The notes under the pieces are model-generated. The model searched no databases and was not told the origin of the DNA. It saw nothing but the letters and a program-made list of their open reading frames with translations. Made by a program: the position numbers and the translations under genes. This document shows positions 1 through 13,558 of a DNA stretch of 60,000 nt, in pieces; the first letter of the stretch is position 1; every line of letters starts with the position of its first letter. This DNA comes from Symbiodinium natans (Eukaryota > Sar > Dinophyceae > Suessiales > Symbiodiniaceae), in contig CAJNDS010002299.1 in NCBI GenBank assembly GCA_905221605.1, forward strand, positions 348,001-408,000. The letters run 5' to 3'.

Positions 1-574
1 TTGGTTCCCGTGCCTCATCCCGGAAAAACCGCAGCTCAGCCACCTTCCAGCCTGACCAGCAGCAACAGTATTGCGCCATAATATGACGACGTAGGAATAT
101 TATAGTAACAGATAAGAAAATGGTATTGTATAAATGCATTGCAAAATTCGGAATCCCAGACGTGCTTCCTGCACAAGTCGCTAAAGACGGGCACGCTAAT
201 GCTTTTGCTCCACAGCCTCCCGGAGTGGCCTGGCTGTTTCCCACCACGAAGCCTCGACGTGTGTGCTTGCAAACTCATATGCTTATATGATTGTAAGATT
301 ATAATTGTGTAGTACTCATATCATGGAAGGTCTGGAGTGGATGGGTGTTTCAATCGGACAGCTGCTGCACACCTTCAGAGCCGTTGGTGGAGAGCCTTCT
401 TTTTGGCTTCTTGCCTTTCTCCTTCACAGGAGTAGGAAGTTAGGATTGCTCCCCTCCCGATCCTGCTGGCACGGCATATGTTCCGCAATGCGAGAGCCCA
501 CCCAAACGTTGGCGTGAGTTTCGATGGGGACTGGCCTTTCGTGACAGCCTGTTCTCTTATTCTTCTTTGGACTT

Positions 575-690
575 TTCTCTTCTTCTTCTTCTTCTTCTTC
601 TTCTTCTTCTTCTTCTTCTGCTTCTTCTTGTTCTTCTGCACACTTGAGGGACCCCCCCCCCCCCCACATCTCTCTCTCTCTCTCTCATAT
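575..690. repeat. TCT microsatellite, C-run and CT run
   Basis: A TCT-rich tract from about 575 to 640 is followed by a run of C at about 650-665 and a CT dinucleotide tract at about 669-687. The Glu-, Lys- or Phe-rich open frames across it are products of the repeat. The rest of 1-1277 shows only a diverged local duplication (about 796-826 resembles 881-912) and a short ACTTGC triplication near 1015-1032. No gene is supported there. Confidence 0.85.
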
Positions 691-1277
691 TTACTCTCTT
701 TCGTTCTTTCTTTATCATGGGGGGCTTTAAGGGCCCTGCACTGCAGCACGCGCCTGTGCATGGTGCACAACTGCGATGTTCTTTAAACTACAGGTGGAGT
801 TCGCGGTCCCAGCAACATCCTACACACACCACCCCTTCCCCCTGTACCTGCGAACTCTAAGCACCGTGAGGCTACTGCTGAGTTCGCGTTCCGAGCAACA
901 GAAATCCTACTTACCACGTTCCTCCCTCGAAAAATGCGCAAAGCTGTCTGACTCATCGCCACGTTTCGCTTCCGCGTCCCATACATCCAGCAGAGACGGA
1001 GCCGGCCAATGGCACTTGCACTTGCACTTGCCTGTCCGCTTGAGTCCTGGTTCTGAGGAGCATACCTTCATGCTCAAGTTAAAAAAGACTCGTGTCGGGA
1101 TTCAGCACTGTTCGGCTGAAATGTCACTTCACAACTTTCGTTGCGCACACGCTAGGTGTGGAGATGAACACAAAACTTTGTCAAGCAGAAAAGCCGACTC
1201 CAGCCTGCTACCCAGAAAAGGCTCTGGGGCTGGGCCCCGGGGGTACTCAGTCGAGCTCCCCGTTGAAGGCACTGCTC

Positions 1278-3416
1278 TCAGGAAGATTCCGGCTTCGCGC
1301 CAAGCTGTCGTACAAGCGAGCCCGGCGGCGCTGCACCACTTTTCTTCTCACCTCCCTGTTGGGAAATCAGTTCGGTAAGGAGGGCGACGGCTTCTGTCCA
1401 CTCAGCCTGCGCCAAAGCCTGCGGACGAAGTTTGAGCAAAACATGTCCGTCACGAGTCTCGCGAGCCATTGCCAGCTGAATGGATTGCTCCATGTCTGGA
1501 AGTGAGGTAAGCTTGCCATGAAACGCCTTGAAGCGGGCAAGCCTCTCATGATGCTCCTCATTTTTCAACAGCTCTTGCGCCACTGTCCCAGCGACCGTCC
1601 GGCGAGGAGCACCCAGAGGATGAGGGCCCTTGTCTGGAATCCGAGCCTTCCACGCCGCCATGGACGCCAAGAGGGCATTGGACAAGTCGGTCTCTTTGGG
1701 CAGCAAAAAGTGTGGCAGCTCCAGGCTTCGAGCTCGCGGAGGTCCTTGTCGTGCTGCCCTACGATCTTCACCACTGCTTTGAGCTGCTTGGCCAACTGTG
1801 TCACCTGCTCTTCCATGGACCCTTTGCCACCTTGTCCCCCGGAATGCTTCGCGTCTGGACGCTGCCGTTTGAGTGGAGCCGCAACTGTGGGGCTGGGCTC
1901 TTGCACGTCTGCCATGAACGACAGCATTGCCATCCACACTGCCGGGAAGGACTGAGGCGCTAGCAGATGACGCGTGACTTGAGCCCACACCTGTCACGCT
2001 GGCATCAACACGAGCTGTTTCAGCTGCCTGGCGGTTAAACATGTCTCGCATCCCTGCTAAAGCTCCTGCACGCCCATGGTTCACCACGTGCTTATTGCAC
2101 GAAAGTTGAGCAACATGCCTCCTGCACGCTGATGTCTTTGTGAACTGTCTGCCACAAGTGGGGCAAGCCGTGGTCTGAATGCGATGTCGCACACCATGTT
2201 TGATGACCACATGCGAAGCGAAAGATTTAGTTGAATGAAAAGGGCCATGGGCACAATGCCCGCAGTATACTCCAGCCAGCCATTGTTGGTCTGTCAACTC
2301 CTCGTCAGCGTCTGGTATTGCGCCATCACTGAGAACCCTGAGTGAGCGCACTACTTCAGCCGGAGACTCAACAATCTGCAGAGAGGGTTGTCGCGTTGCA
2401 TCCCTATTGCTCCTAGGGCCGCGCGATGGCTCGCGCGATGTTCTAGTGCACGGCTGCTGCAGAGACTGGGGTAGCGAAGCATCACCAAAGGTACCCCTCA
2501 TGTCTCGAATGCTGGACTCTGCTGTCTGCAAAAAGTTCTCCTTCCATCCTGCCACAAAGCCTTTCCAACTCGGTAGCAGGGCACGAAGGTCGCCGTCTAG
2601 GATTGACAGAAACGCTGGAGCAGCGGGAGTGAGCTGTCCAACTTCGTTGATTGGTGCTGTGGCTTGCCATGGAAAAACCCCGAAATTCGCAGCCAATTCC
2701 AATCGAACATCGCCGTCTCGCTCTGCGAGCAGGGAGCTCCTGAGCCATAGCAACCTTCGGACGCGAAGCTCAGTAGCAACCTCAGCCAATCCACAGACTC
2801 GTCTCAGCAAGGAAATCGGAACAGAAACTGCGACCTGCTCAGTGGAAACCTTGCCAAATCCTCGCACACCGAAAATGCGCAGCAGAAGAAGCCCTCTAGC
2901 AGCTTCCAACTTGTCAAGGCCGCTCTGGCTCAATACTCTCACTTCGAGTGCTGAAAGGAGCGCCTCGTTCACGACGGCTCGAAAGACCATGATCTTGCGT
3001 TGGTGGGGCACTGTAGATCTCCGGAAGAACTTGGCGAACATCGCAAATGCAGATCTTGCAGCAGCTATGCGCTTGGTAACCTCAAGTTTGCAAGAGGGCT
3101 GCGCTTGCAAGTGTGCCCCTAGATATTTCACAGAGTCTTTCAGGGGAGGTCCCATCCAAGCACCTCCGTACAAGCGTCTAGCCGAAACGTACGCACCTTT
3201 GCCGCGCACACTCACAAGAGACTCGCACTTCTTCATGTTCATTTGGAGTCTGTGCGGCTGTAAAGACTGCTTCAACTGCTGAGTTTTGTCGAGTGTTGTA
3301 GCTTCAACCTCCGCTGCTGTTTGGGCCGCTTCGACGCGGATCAAATCATCTGCGTACGAGGCCGTCGAGATGTCCAAGGTGCGTCCACTGCAACGAACGC
3401 AAGTGTAACCATCCAA
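1278..3416 (-). pseudogene. LINE ORF, C-terminal part: RT palm and thumb, C2H2 zinc fingers
   Basis: This 712-codon open frame begins with the rest of the RT: the catalytic SYADDLI motif near residue 22 and the KYLGAHL motif E-like segment. A thumb/connection region follows, then paired zinc-binding segments (CGHCAHG...H, CPTCGRQF...H...CNKH). Residues translated from about 1960 to 1720 look like noise, because the family-like sequence there lies in another frame. The natural frame resumes with LPHFLLPKETDLSNALL and ends with a charged helical tail. It is a degraded part of the LINE. Confidence 0.78.
1565..1990 (-). pseudogene. LINE 3' ORF segment with coiled coil, frame-shifted
   Basis: In a frame different from the longer overlapping fragment, MADVQEPSPT starts a Pro/Gln/Lys-rich segment that leads to a helix EEQVTQLAKQLKAVVKIVG and then ELEAWSCHTF. 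The same ELEAW/LELPHF phrase recurs in the other frame at about 1715, which marks the frame-shift point. It may be a separate small ORF of the LINE or an internal part of its polyprotein; the sequence alone does not decide. No enzymatic motif is visible. Confidence 0.5.
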
Positions 3417-4081
3417 GGTGGCACATCCTTCCAGTCACCCACAACCTTGTCGTACACTCTCCTGAAAAGCCGTGGTCCAGTGCCTCCACCCTGCAAAACT
3501 CCATCTTTGAGCAAAACACAAAAACTCCCACCAGTCGCCAAAGGCATGCGGATGCGAAGTCGTCCCTGCATGTCTTCAAGCATTGCCAGAGAACATTCAT
3601 GGAACGGCTGATTGTTCCGAAGGTCGCGCACCACGCTGTGGGAGCTAATCATGTCGAACGCTTTGGTCAAATCGTAGAGATTCGCTGCAGTGCAGAGGCG
3701 GCCCTTGTAGAGCCGTTCAAGAAGCGTGGTGATTTGAAGGATGGCGTCACGGCGAGAGCATCTTCTTGCGTAGCCATACTGATGCTCTGCTCTCTGGTCA
3801 GCGTGGGCATCCAAGGTGGCTTTGAAGAACGCCTTCCCCATGGGATCGAGCAGGTTGATCACACGCATCCCAGCTGGCGTGGGTTCACCACCCGGTTTTG
3901 GGATGGCGCAACCATGGCCAATGCACCATTCAGCAGGATTCTGACCCATTTCTTGCAAACGCTCAAGTTGAGGCATAAGCAAGTGTCCTGGAGGCAACAT
4001 AGCTCGATCAGGAGGCTGTAAAATGATGCTCCAGAGCTCGATGGGTAAGGCGCCGCTGGGCGTGGCTCTGTCGCGCGGCAT
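3341..4081 (-). pseudogene. LINE ORF, middle part: RT fingers and palm
   Basis: This 246-residue open stretch lies in the same frame as the upstream endonuclease fragment and is separated from it only by the TGA at 4106-4108. It carries RT motif A as DLTKAFD and motif B as GVLQGGGTGP. The catalytic YADD box is not in this frame; it appears in the overlapping next fragment. The last residues after the VPPW tract are out-of-frame noise. The reading frame changes at about 3405-3416, consistent with a small indel. Confidence 0.82.
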
Positions 4082-4105
4082 TTTGCGCGCTGCGTCTGCA
4101 AGTTT

Positions 4106-5935
4106 TCAGCAGCCTTCCTCGCCTCGGAAAAGCGGACTGAAGAGCAGAGGCTGATCAGGGGTTCGAGCAGTGGCTTCAATACATTCCGTTCCATTCTGAA
4201 CTGCTCGAAAGTGCTGAACCCAGGATGTCTTGGGGATAGGCTTGGCAGAGGGCGGCGCACGGCCTCCAAGCTTCTTGAAATGCCGGCCCGCAAGCTGACG
4301 GCACAGGCTCCATGCTTCACGACTGTTGTTCTTATCAACAGCAGACTGCAGTTTGTCCGCCAACACGCGCTCCCAGGCCTTCACATCATCCCGCACAGCT
4401 TTTTGAGTTTGTGCCATGAGCCTTTGAAGCTGCCACGCCCTGAAGCTTACACGCAATAGCCAGAAACGACGCTGCTGACTACACGCGGCCACTAGCTGCT
4501 GCTTCTCCTCCAGGTACATGTACATGACTTCGCGGCGTCGCTGGAGCTGCACAAAAGTCTGCGGGAGGATCTTTGGGTTGCGTTGGCCCGGCTGCATGCA
4601 GAAATGCTTCACAGCAACGCCGTGCAGGGAGGCATTGATCCCGCTCCATCCTTCCTGAGCATTCTGTCCAGAATCTGTGAGAGAATGTTGCAGCAGCGCC
4701 TCCGAAACGTCCTGAAGAAAGGGCATGTAGCGCGTTGGATCCGTAGCAGCACGGAGGATGGCGTGCCTGTTCCACTGAAGCACAGCATGTTTCGGACGCG
4801 GTTTAGCCCAGGCGGCCTGCAGACCTACCGCTAGCTCCAGCGGCCAGTGGTCAGCAGTTGGTGTTGTTTGCCATCTGCGCCCTAGCAGCTTGCTGACCCT
4901 GCAGCGTTTCACTTTGCGTTGAAAAGCCCGTCGCATTGCGATGTAGTCAATTCTGTGTTCAGTCAGTTGATCAGCCGACCACCATGTACTTCCCGCTGCG
5001 TGGAAAGTGTTCACCAGACAGAGCCCAAGACTGTCGCACATGTGCCCCAAGAGCAGCCCGTTGTCATTCGTGGGCTCAGCATCCTGGCGTCCGACACTGC
5101 GGTGCTGTGAATCGGGCCCCACATGCGCGTTGAAATCTCCCATCATCCACACTGCTGTGCGCCGAGGCAGGGTTTGCACCAAAGTCTGAAGCTCTGTGAA
5201 GAAGGCCTGTTTGTCTTCATCGCTCGCTGTTTCCTGCGGGGCATAAGCAGTGATGAAGGTGTGATCCTGTGGGCCCTCAGCTCTACGATCCACATATCGA
5301 ACACCGCCAATCCTGCCAGCACAACACTTCACTGGATCATAGCGCTCGGTGAACTTCTGCTTGTCAAATCTCTCCACCTGAAGCAAAAGCAGAACGCCAC
5401 CATGCGTATCACTCCCGGCTTTACTCCAAGAGAAGCAGAAGTAGATTGGCCGGCCCTCTCTGCTGTAAACTGTCCATTCTGAACGTGGCGTGGCATGTTT
5501 CCAGCAGGTACCCTGCAGCGCAGCGGTCTGCACCCCTCTCGAGTGCAAGTCTTCAGCAATCTCAACAAGCCTTGCCGATGAGTGCCCGAGGGTCCGACAA
5601 TTATATGTCACAAGCTGGAGAACACCTCCTCTGACTGTGTGTGCAGTCTCCTCTTTTGCAGTGGTGGCCGGAAGATGAACTTGATGATCATTACGTCTAA
5701 ATGGCAGCAGGGGATCTTGCTGATACCACCACCGTCTCTTGCTTGCAAACAACGTGCGAACAGCAGCTATGTCTTCCTTTGGAAAGAAAGCAGCCAGGCG
5801 CGAGTCATGTCTAATTAGATTGCCACGGTACCGTGTCCATCCCCACAAGAAGTAATGACGAAGCGCTCGCCATATAGCGCGTTTGCGTGCTGAACCAGTG
5901 CGAGTGTTGCCTTGAGTGTCATGGTGTTGCTGCAT
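4106..5935 (-). pseudogene. LINE ORF, N-terminal part: APE endonuclease
   Basis: A 609-residue open frame starts at the ATG at 5935 and ends in TGA at 4106. The endonuclease/exonuclease/phosphatase fold is recognisable: TYNCRTL near residue 110, MGDFNAHVG near 265, RIDYIA near 327 and ADHWPLEL near 364, which correspond to the Asn, Asp/Asn, Asp and terminal Asp-His motifs of LINE nucleases. The position usually written LQE reads LQGT here, so the family's conserved Glu appears absent. The domain would nick target DNA for target-primed reverse transcription. The frame continues after the TGA directly into the next fragment, so the stop looks like a point mutation splitting one polyprotein. Confidence is high for the family and moderate for the start. 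Confidence 0.85.
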
Positions 5936-8900
5936 CTATAGGTCTGGATGGGAGTCGCACCTCCCATCCACCCTCACCCCCACCTGTCAGCGAAGCTCTC
6001 CCATGATCAGCGGCTCCCGGATTTGGGACCGGGACTCCTTGGTGTCTACATGATGGCTTGATCTGAGAGGGGCTTCGGCCAATGGCAGGTGAAAGAAACG
6101 TGAACCTCGACGACTCCGAACTGCACGCTGTGCCCTTCAATCATGCGGCAGAATATGGCAGAAGGAGGTGGATGGGGGACCCGGAGAGCCGCGGCAGGGC
6201 ATGGTCTCCGTTCGCGGACAAGAAACCTCGCCGAAGATCCCAGAGGCAGCCAAGGGAACTCTTTGTTTTTTTCTTTCCGCCTTTCTTTCTTTCTTTCTTT
6301 GCTTCTTGGTTTCACTCTCTCTCTCTCTCTCTCTCTCTCGCTCTCTCGCTCTCTCTCCGCTCGCTCAAGCGTGGTCAGACCAGGTGCGCGTCTGTGGTTG
6401 CCCCCAGCTGGGTGACAGCTGCAGCAAGCCTGCCCATCAAACAGCAAAGAGGAATGAATCCTACGCCATGCCACCGCAGAGCTCAACTCTAGCAGAGGCC
6501 AAACACTCTTGCCGAAGGACATGGCGCCAAAACCCCAGGACCCTACCGGACCTCCAAGCAGGCTAGTGAAGGTAGCCACAGTTCTCCAGCCACCCTGCCA
6601 AGGTTGCTATTGTATGTTGCCGTCCGGGTTTGAGGCCTTGTGTTTATTAGGGTAAGCTTTGCGCACCTTTGACACACTAGACTAGAAGGAATAGAAGGAT
6701 GACTATTTGACGGAGACCCTTTTTCAAAAGGACCCATCATCTAAATCACTCCCTCGCCCACCCCACCCACCCCCGCATCCGCTGCTGCCGCGTCCTGGGC
6801 TTTGGCTGAAAGCTCATGCAAACGGGAAAGGCGTGCGCCAGATCTCAGAAGGAAGAACAAGGAAGACAATACGTATGCTCTGGACCGAAACACCTGAACC
6901 ATATGCAAAGCCTCATTTCAGTCCTTTTCCACAGGTTGCCTCGTCCCATCTTTCCAGATCCAAAGCAGTGGGCCTGTAGTCCTCAGTCTCGGCATCGGCT
7001 TTGCAGCACAGTCTTTGCTTCTCAGCGAATTCAAGACAAGACATGATACATGCCAGCCAACAGCCAAGAATCTGCATCTTCGGCATGCCGCAGCGTGAGG
7101 CATCTAACGAGGACGGGTGCCTGCGGCTGTAGTCTTCCAGTGCGGGGCTCGCGGATTCACGGCCACCCGTGCTTTGCTCTTAACTGCAAGATGACCTTGA
7201 AGGGTGATGTAAGATCCTATTGCTGAGATTAAAGCGTTCTAGTTTTCGAGCCAGAGCTGCCTGCCTGTTCTTTTTGCAGGGTCCAACTGTCACGGCCTCG
7301 AATCGTAAGCCAAGGTAAGCTGCACCGGAAGGGCACGGAGAACAGCTGGAAACCTCAGGCACAACAATTCTAGTGCAACGTCGAGTATGTCGAGTCAGAC
7401 AACTTTTGAAGCGGCACGAGCACAATACAAGTGCAAGCAAATGCAAGAATGTGAAGGTGGTGGCTGGCGGTATAGACACGATCTTCCTCCAATAGCCTTT
7501 TCAGATAATTGCTTCTGAAGAGCCCATGCGGTGCGTGGGTTGCCATCGAAGGCCTGGAACACACGCACTTGCGTCCAACTATGCTGTGCTCTCACAAACC
7601 ATACCCTGCGTCGGGAAAAGGGATAAGAATTCTAGGCGCATGCTTCTGTCTCATTGTGACAGTCAACTCTCACACTCGGTGCATCTAGGCAGAATCAAGC
7701 TTGTCCTGGATCCGGTGCGTTTCAGGCTCTCTTTTTTGAAACTATAGGCTTTTCTTGGAGTGTTATCAGCCGGTCCGCTTCGCAGGCTCAACAAAGCGTT
7801 GCTTTGTGCATGCGCGCGATATAAGGGACGCGCTCAAAAAACCCACTCATTGCACGCACGCCGTTTTTCCTGCAATTGATCTGTCACGAGCACTGCGAGT
7901 TTGGATTTTGGAGGCCTCCTTCAATGCAGGCCATCCGGGCTAAGCGAGCTTATGCGAGCTTCACAAGATGCTTTGCCGGCTTTGCCGGCTTTGCCTTAAC
8001 AAGTGTGGACACACTCTTTTCCCGCCGCAGGTGCCCGGCCTTGAACAGCTCCAGGGCAGCCCGGCTAGGCGAATCGGCAGAGAGCCGAGCAGAGGCCTTG
8101 ACGTGTTGCGATCCCAAGCTTTCTGGTGGCAGGGAATCTTGGGGAATTAGGTGGCCTGTGCCCTATGCGCATAGCCACGTAAAGGGAACCCCTGTGCTCC
8201 GAACCCCCTAACGTCCTACATAGGAAAGTCAGATTTGAAAGTTGAGGAGGCGCAGTTGCTTCGCTTTGGGATGCTTCAAGCCTGGCAATCGGAGCTTGCC
8301 GATGGGGGCCAGGCTTGAGTCGGTTTTGTCTTGGACGCTAATCTGGATGCCCTTTTACAGGCTAAGTCCGGCTCGATCCACGTTCGTGGGACGTGTTGTC
8401 GCAAATTGCTGAGTGCTTTGGTCTCTCCAGTGTCTCGGGAACATCAACATCGCCACCCCAGTCATGCCTCTGTCCACTTGGGTGCTGCATTTTGCACATG
8501 TGTATGTATATGTGTGTGTGCCCAAGCGCACGCCATAAAAGCAAACACGATTTGTACCAACTTACACGAGTGCACGTCTGTGTATGATGCAGCAACCACA
8601 CGGAGGTTCATGCATTACGACTTGCGCTTGTGGACCTTGGGCAGCGAATACTTCCTGCCGCGAAGAGGCTGAGAGCTGTTGCTGGCAAAGGGCATCACTG
8701 TGGAAAGTCCTGGGCTTCATAAATACATTATTTAAAACATACCTTAACAATTCGCTCCTGTTCCAAGTGTGTGAATGTGTGTATTTGACCCATTTCAGTC
8801 TGCATTGTTGTCAATATTCAAGTCATCCTCTGAAAGGCAAACATCAAAGATATTCCTTGAAGCACCCCGCGATTGCTGCATTGCTCCGGTTGGCGCCTGT

Positions 8901-11900
8901 GTTCCTGTATGGTTTCAACATCTCTTTCTACATGTTCTATTCCCCCTGGCTATGCTTGACTAGAACTCCGAAAATACAGCGTGAACCTCCGTCAAAGCTC
9001 CTGCCTGTACGGCAAAAGTCAAAACCTTTGGATACAAATGAATGAAGTATTCTTCGCCCAATGTACAGGATAATCTTTTTCAGCACATTCGCCGTGTATT
9101 TAGTCACGATGAAAATTCTGGTGCAACAACTACAAATGTAAACATGTCATCGTAGTACAGACGACACAAGCGACTTAACAAAACATGCTGACTTTTATCC
9201 ACTGATAATCACATTTTATTGAACTTGAGATGAACATTATCGTTCGTCACACACTGCGGCCCGAATTGAGCTCTAAGCATCTTGCAGTTGACATTGCTCC
9301 GTCAGTTCCAACTCGTGTACATGCTTCGTCTTGAGATTCAAGCGCCTACCTCGAGCTGAAATCTCTTGGCCCGCAAACCCCCCCCCCCCAACATCCTAAA
9401 TTAAAAGCTCGGTACGGTACTTGGTCAGAGCCCTTCTTGCAGCCGCAGCGGCAACTCATGGACAGCCCATGCGACTGGGATCGTGTCCACGTTGACCAGC
9501 CGCCACCTTACTCTCTGACAGCGAACTTCGCAAACAAATAGGTGAGGGCAGACAGAAGGATGCAACAAGCTTGCTCACAGCGTATCACAAAGTGGACTGC
9601 AAACACCGGTGTGAGCAGCAGTCATGCGTCAATGTGCCTCGACTGCGAACATCATGGCCAAAGTTCAGCTTGATCAGGGCCACTGCGTGCAAAGGTGGGG
9701 GGAGGGGCTTTCCTTTTTTCACAGACGCGTAGGTCATCCAAGTACATTAGTATGAAAGCATTGGACGATTTCCAGAAGCCTCCCTCAACGCTGCAAGGTT
9801 TGTTGGCTCAATCAAGAGCCATGGCCGGCTTGAAATCTGCCCTGAGCCCACAGTCGTTTTGACCATGGCATCTGGGAGGCACAGTTCGTCAACTGTTCGT
9901 CTGGGCAGAGCCGTGAGAACTCCGTGAGACATACGACATACATGACATACATTGACATGCTTATCTTATGATAACCTACAACAATATCGTGCTTTCTGTC
10001 CGTGTGCATCGTTGGGGCATGCTGGGAGTGCAGCGAGCCCTCCAGTTCAAAGAACGGCCGTCTCGTCTCTGTGAGTCCTGTCTATCTACTGCAGAAACGA
10101 TCTGGCATGGCAGAGATCATGGCATCTGGCGGGGTTTGCTGCCTATTGGCCTATTCCGAGATCTTCGTAGCAGCCCAAAGCATTCTTGCCCCCTTAGCTG
10201 CTTAGATACTTAATCGTTACAAAATTTCGGTGCCACAAAACAGAAACTAGAACTAAGTGTCCAGGTACAGTTCGTTTACACCTTTGGTGACTAGCTTAGG
10301 ATTTTGGATGATTTAGGTCAGCTGAATGAAGACAGAGTCTTTTTGAGCTCAGGGGAGTGTGTCCCGAAAGAAAGCGGGGCTTCTTCTTGTCTGAGGCATC
10401 CCGGGAAAAACTCAACATCTGCCTGCCAGATTGTTGAAAAACTGTAGGCAGTTCTACGTAAGCCTGCCGTTCGAAGCCCACTTGCCTCTCCTATGCACGG
10501 CTGGGAGGCTGTTCCTACACCCCAAGCCCGAATAGCTAACTTAAAGAAGAAGCTCCTGACTCGACCCCCGAAATGTTGCTTGCTTGGCCTTTCCACTCTC
10601 AAGGTACGTGATTTGGGTGTGAGTTTTCATGGACTTGGGGTGAATCTAGCAATCTGGAGGCAAAGGACTTCGGCAACCTGTCGGAACGCAGAAGCTGTTA
10701 CCGACCGGAACTGCTACGATCCTGATAAGAGCAGCTGAGTAAGGGCCCTCCTGGGTGCTGCAGTTCACGCAGATGACATCACCATTAACATCACAAGCAC
10801 TGCTCTGCCATGAGGTTTGCGCTGCAGGTAACCCCAGGCCGGACAAGGACCACGGGAGCCCTTTCTTTGCCCAGCTTCGCTGTTGAAACGGATGGACGTA
10901 AAAGCTGCAGGGCATGTGTTGCTCGACGATAAGTGTGCTCTGTGACCATTCTGCCTTGCATCTTTCCACCAGATTTCGGCAGGCTTTTCCAACAAGCGAG
11001 TCATTAATTCACAGTCCAGTGTCACTGGCAGGCTTTACAATGAGGATATTCCGCAAACCAGATTAGGATTCCCGCACACAGTAAGTAAAATGAATGTTCT
11101 CAACTAGGCTGTCGTGGAGCTACTGGATTCTCGGGGCACTACACATACATAGATGTTGCTTGCCAGCGGGTCCCGGTCTGCAGATGCATTGGCCGCAGCT
11201 TCATGATGTCGGAACACGAAGGGCCTTCTCGATCCGGGCCAGCTTCTGATATACGCCTGCACATGGGGGCTGTGGCCTCGCACATCCTGAAAACATCTGT
11301 AGGGCTTAGGGATCAGGATTTCGATCCTCGCTCTCACGCATGGGCTCAAAGACACGGAGGAAGCAGCCGCATTCGCTTTCGATACCAAACCCCTCTGCTG
11401 CCGTCAACCCAACCCTCAGCCAAGGCGCGGGTGACTGACAGGAGGTCCACTGCTCCCTTCGCCTTCCTGGAGTCAGGGTGACCCTTTGAACATCACACAC
11501 TGCCCGGAGCACGGATTCTGTTTTGCGAGCCAATTGAGCCCAACCCAAGTAGCGCGTTCGAGATATCTACGTGCTGCAAATTGGCGAAGGGCTTAGGGGT
11601 TTCAATGGCTTTTCAAATCACGGGCCTTCCAGCTCCAAAGAGCCGTTCAGGTTGCCGCTAGTGGGTAGAGTTGGTGGCTAAGAGCGCCTTTATCGGCTTT
11701 AGCACCTGGACTGCTGGTGTTCCACATGCAGAAATCTGCGAATAGGCCAGAAGCACCATTCCAAACTCTTGAACCCTGAAGCCTCAGAAAGACTAAATGC
11801 CAACCCTGATCCCCGAAACCCTGTGGACCTCTTGAGGGCTTAAGGTTCGAGCCTAGAAAGGCAAGGCCCTTTGTGCTAGAATTGCAGGTAGCCACTGCCT

Positions 11901-13558
11901 TGGCCTTTTGGCCCGAAACCCCCAACTGGGGCAGGTTTAGGGGCCCTTTGAAAAAATGTATGGCCTGTCTAGGGATTAAAGGGTAATGATCGAATGCAAG
12001 CCGACCCCTCAGCTCAGGTCGACATCCCCTTCGTATCCCGAGGCTCATCAGCGAGTCGACGAAGTTATCTCGAGCGACAATCTCATGGTGCCCACCATAC
12101 CTTGAATTTGGCACTGTTTCTGCTGGGGTTCTTAGGGGGTTCAGGAGTCAAGGCCTCAGGGTGTTGTCTTGTGGCTGCTGGCACTTCTCACTGCTCACCT
12201 TCGGAACTGTCTTCGGAACTTCAAGGTTTTGGAGAAACCTTGGGAATTTGGAGTTGTGGAAGTTGGGGCCGGCCGCCAGAGCCATCCCGTGCATGTTGCG
12301 AGAACAGGAGGTCTTCGCTGCAACCTACACTCAGTAACCAAGCATTCCGCGCCCACGACGAGAACTTTTGCTTGACTAAGTCCGGCACATCTGCCGGTTC
12401 TCCTTAGGGAAGCCTTCCTGAGCAGCGATGCGAAGCGGCTCCAATGCGGCTCGGATATGACGGAAGGGCGCATTCAGGCTTTGCAAGGCTTGCGCAGGTG
12501 AACGTCGGGAATGTGAGGCCACTGCTGCAGACTAGACTTAAAGCACTCTGCCGCCACCCTGAAATGCAGAGCCGCGGATCCCATGCAGCCAGAAGCTCGT
12601 CCTTGTCCATGTCCAAAATCTCACACAGCTCCTGCAATCATCTGCAGTCGCAGTACTGGTAGCTTCTTTCAGTCGCGAATCCCTGACGTGCACATTGCGA
12701 GGGTTGTCCAGTCACATTGTTTGCAGAAACGAGTACCGTTCACAGCGCGCAAGGCATCCCAGAACATGCAGATGATGCAGAAGAGCTTAATCGATTCAAC
12801 TGCTGCAGAGCAAAGGTCCTCGCAAATGCCGTCCTCGTCTAAGAGGGCCTGGTAAATCCCCCACTACAGCACCACGCCTTTTTCATATTGCATCACCGAA
12901 ATACATCGCCAAGCCTTCGGCTAAAAACCCTCCGCAACATCAGCAGTTCCACACCGAAAATTAAAACAATTTGAGGACTTGGAACCTTAACAAGGAATCT
13001 ACGACATTCTTGTTCCCGGCGCTCTGCGTTGCTGTTCATCAGCGTTTACTTGGGGATTCCGGTATCTCGAATGTCCCAGGGTTCACAAGCGCCTGGTAGT
13101 CCTTGAATGACATGCTGTCTCCTCGGTCACAAAACGTTTGTGCCAAGCAGGAGAAAATTACTAATCCTTGCAGGGGGATCCACTCAGACAAGGAAGATGT
13201 ACAGCATGATAAGTTCAGGGCAGATCTTGGGGTTTTTTGGCCGCCAGTGTTCAGGGTTTCGCTCACCTGCAGATCCAAGATGCGATCGCCTGTCACGCTG
13301 GAGAATGCTTTGTCCAAGCTCTTCTTGAGGAACTCATCTCGTTTCTTTGTCTCGGCTTCCTGTGACAAATGTGAGGCTGCCTAGCCCAAACCCACATTCC
13401 CTGCTAAAAGGCACAAATACCTCAACGAGGCCACCGTTGACACTTTTTATCCGCCGACCCCAGCCGGAGCGGGGGCGGCGTCAGTGAAGACCCATCGTTG
13501 TCTGCTTCCTCGCCCAGTGCCTCGCTGCCCTTGCTGTCTGCTTCCGCTGCCTTCCCCC
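5936..13558. other. Host DNA without a supported gene
   Basis: Over 7 kb of roughly balanced base composition. Open frames are short, overlap on both strands and show no domain motif or consistent protein-like composition. Visible structure is limited to a TTTC/TC tract at about 6283-6360, a C-run at about 9379-9388 and a small GCTTTGCCG duplication near 7970-7996. The last 50 bases (13509-13558) are C-rich and resemble the minisatellite found on the far side of the virus. Introns or distant exons of a host gene could be present but cannot be shown. Confidence 0.6.
6283..6360. repeat. TTTC and TC microsatellite
   Basis: A run of TTTC units grades into a long TC dinucleotide tract. Ser/Leu-rich and Arg/Glu-rich open frames here are products of the repeat. 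Confidence 0.85.

Larger units (their letters stand above)
1278..5935 (-). mobile_element. APE-type LINE retrotransposon, degraded
   Basis: Read on the minus strand, the element encodes an apurinic-type endonuclease, a reverse transcriptase, a C2H2 zinc-finger region and a charged C-terminal region, in the order of a non-LTR retrotransposon. The reading frame is broken by an in-frame TGA at 4106-4108, by a frame change near 3405-3416 and by further frame changes near 1720-1960. This copy should therefore be dead. The exact ends are not visible; the coordinates given are the outer limits of coding similarity. A short ACTTGC repeat near 1015-1032 could be the 3' tail, but that is only a suggestion. 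Confidence 0.85.

Noticed and set aside
375-786. Open frames with long Lys, Glu or Phe runs
   Set aside because: They are translations of the TCT microsatellite and neighbouring C-run; no other protein-like sequence.
2407-3282. 291-codon plus-strand frame
   Set aside because: It is antisense to the LINE reverse transcriptase region, which has clear family motifs on the minus strand.
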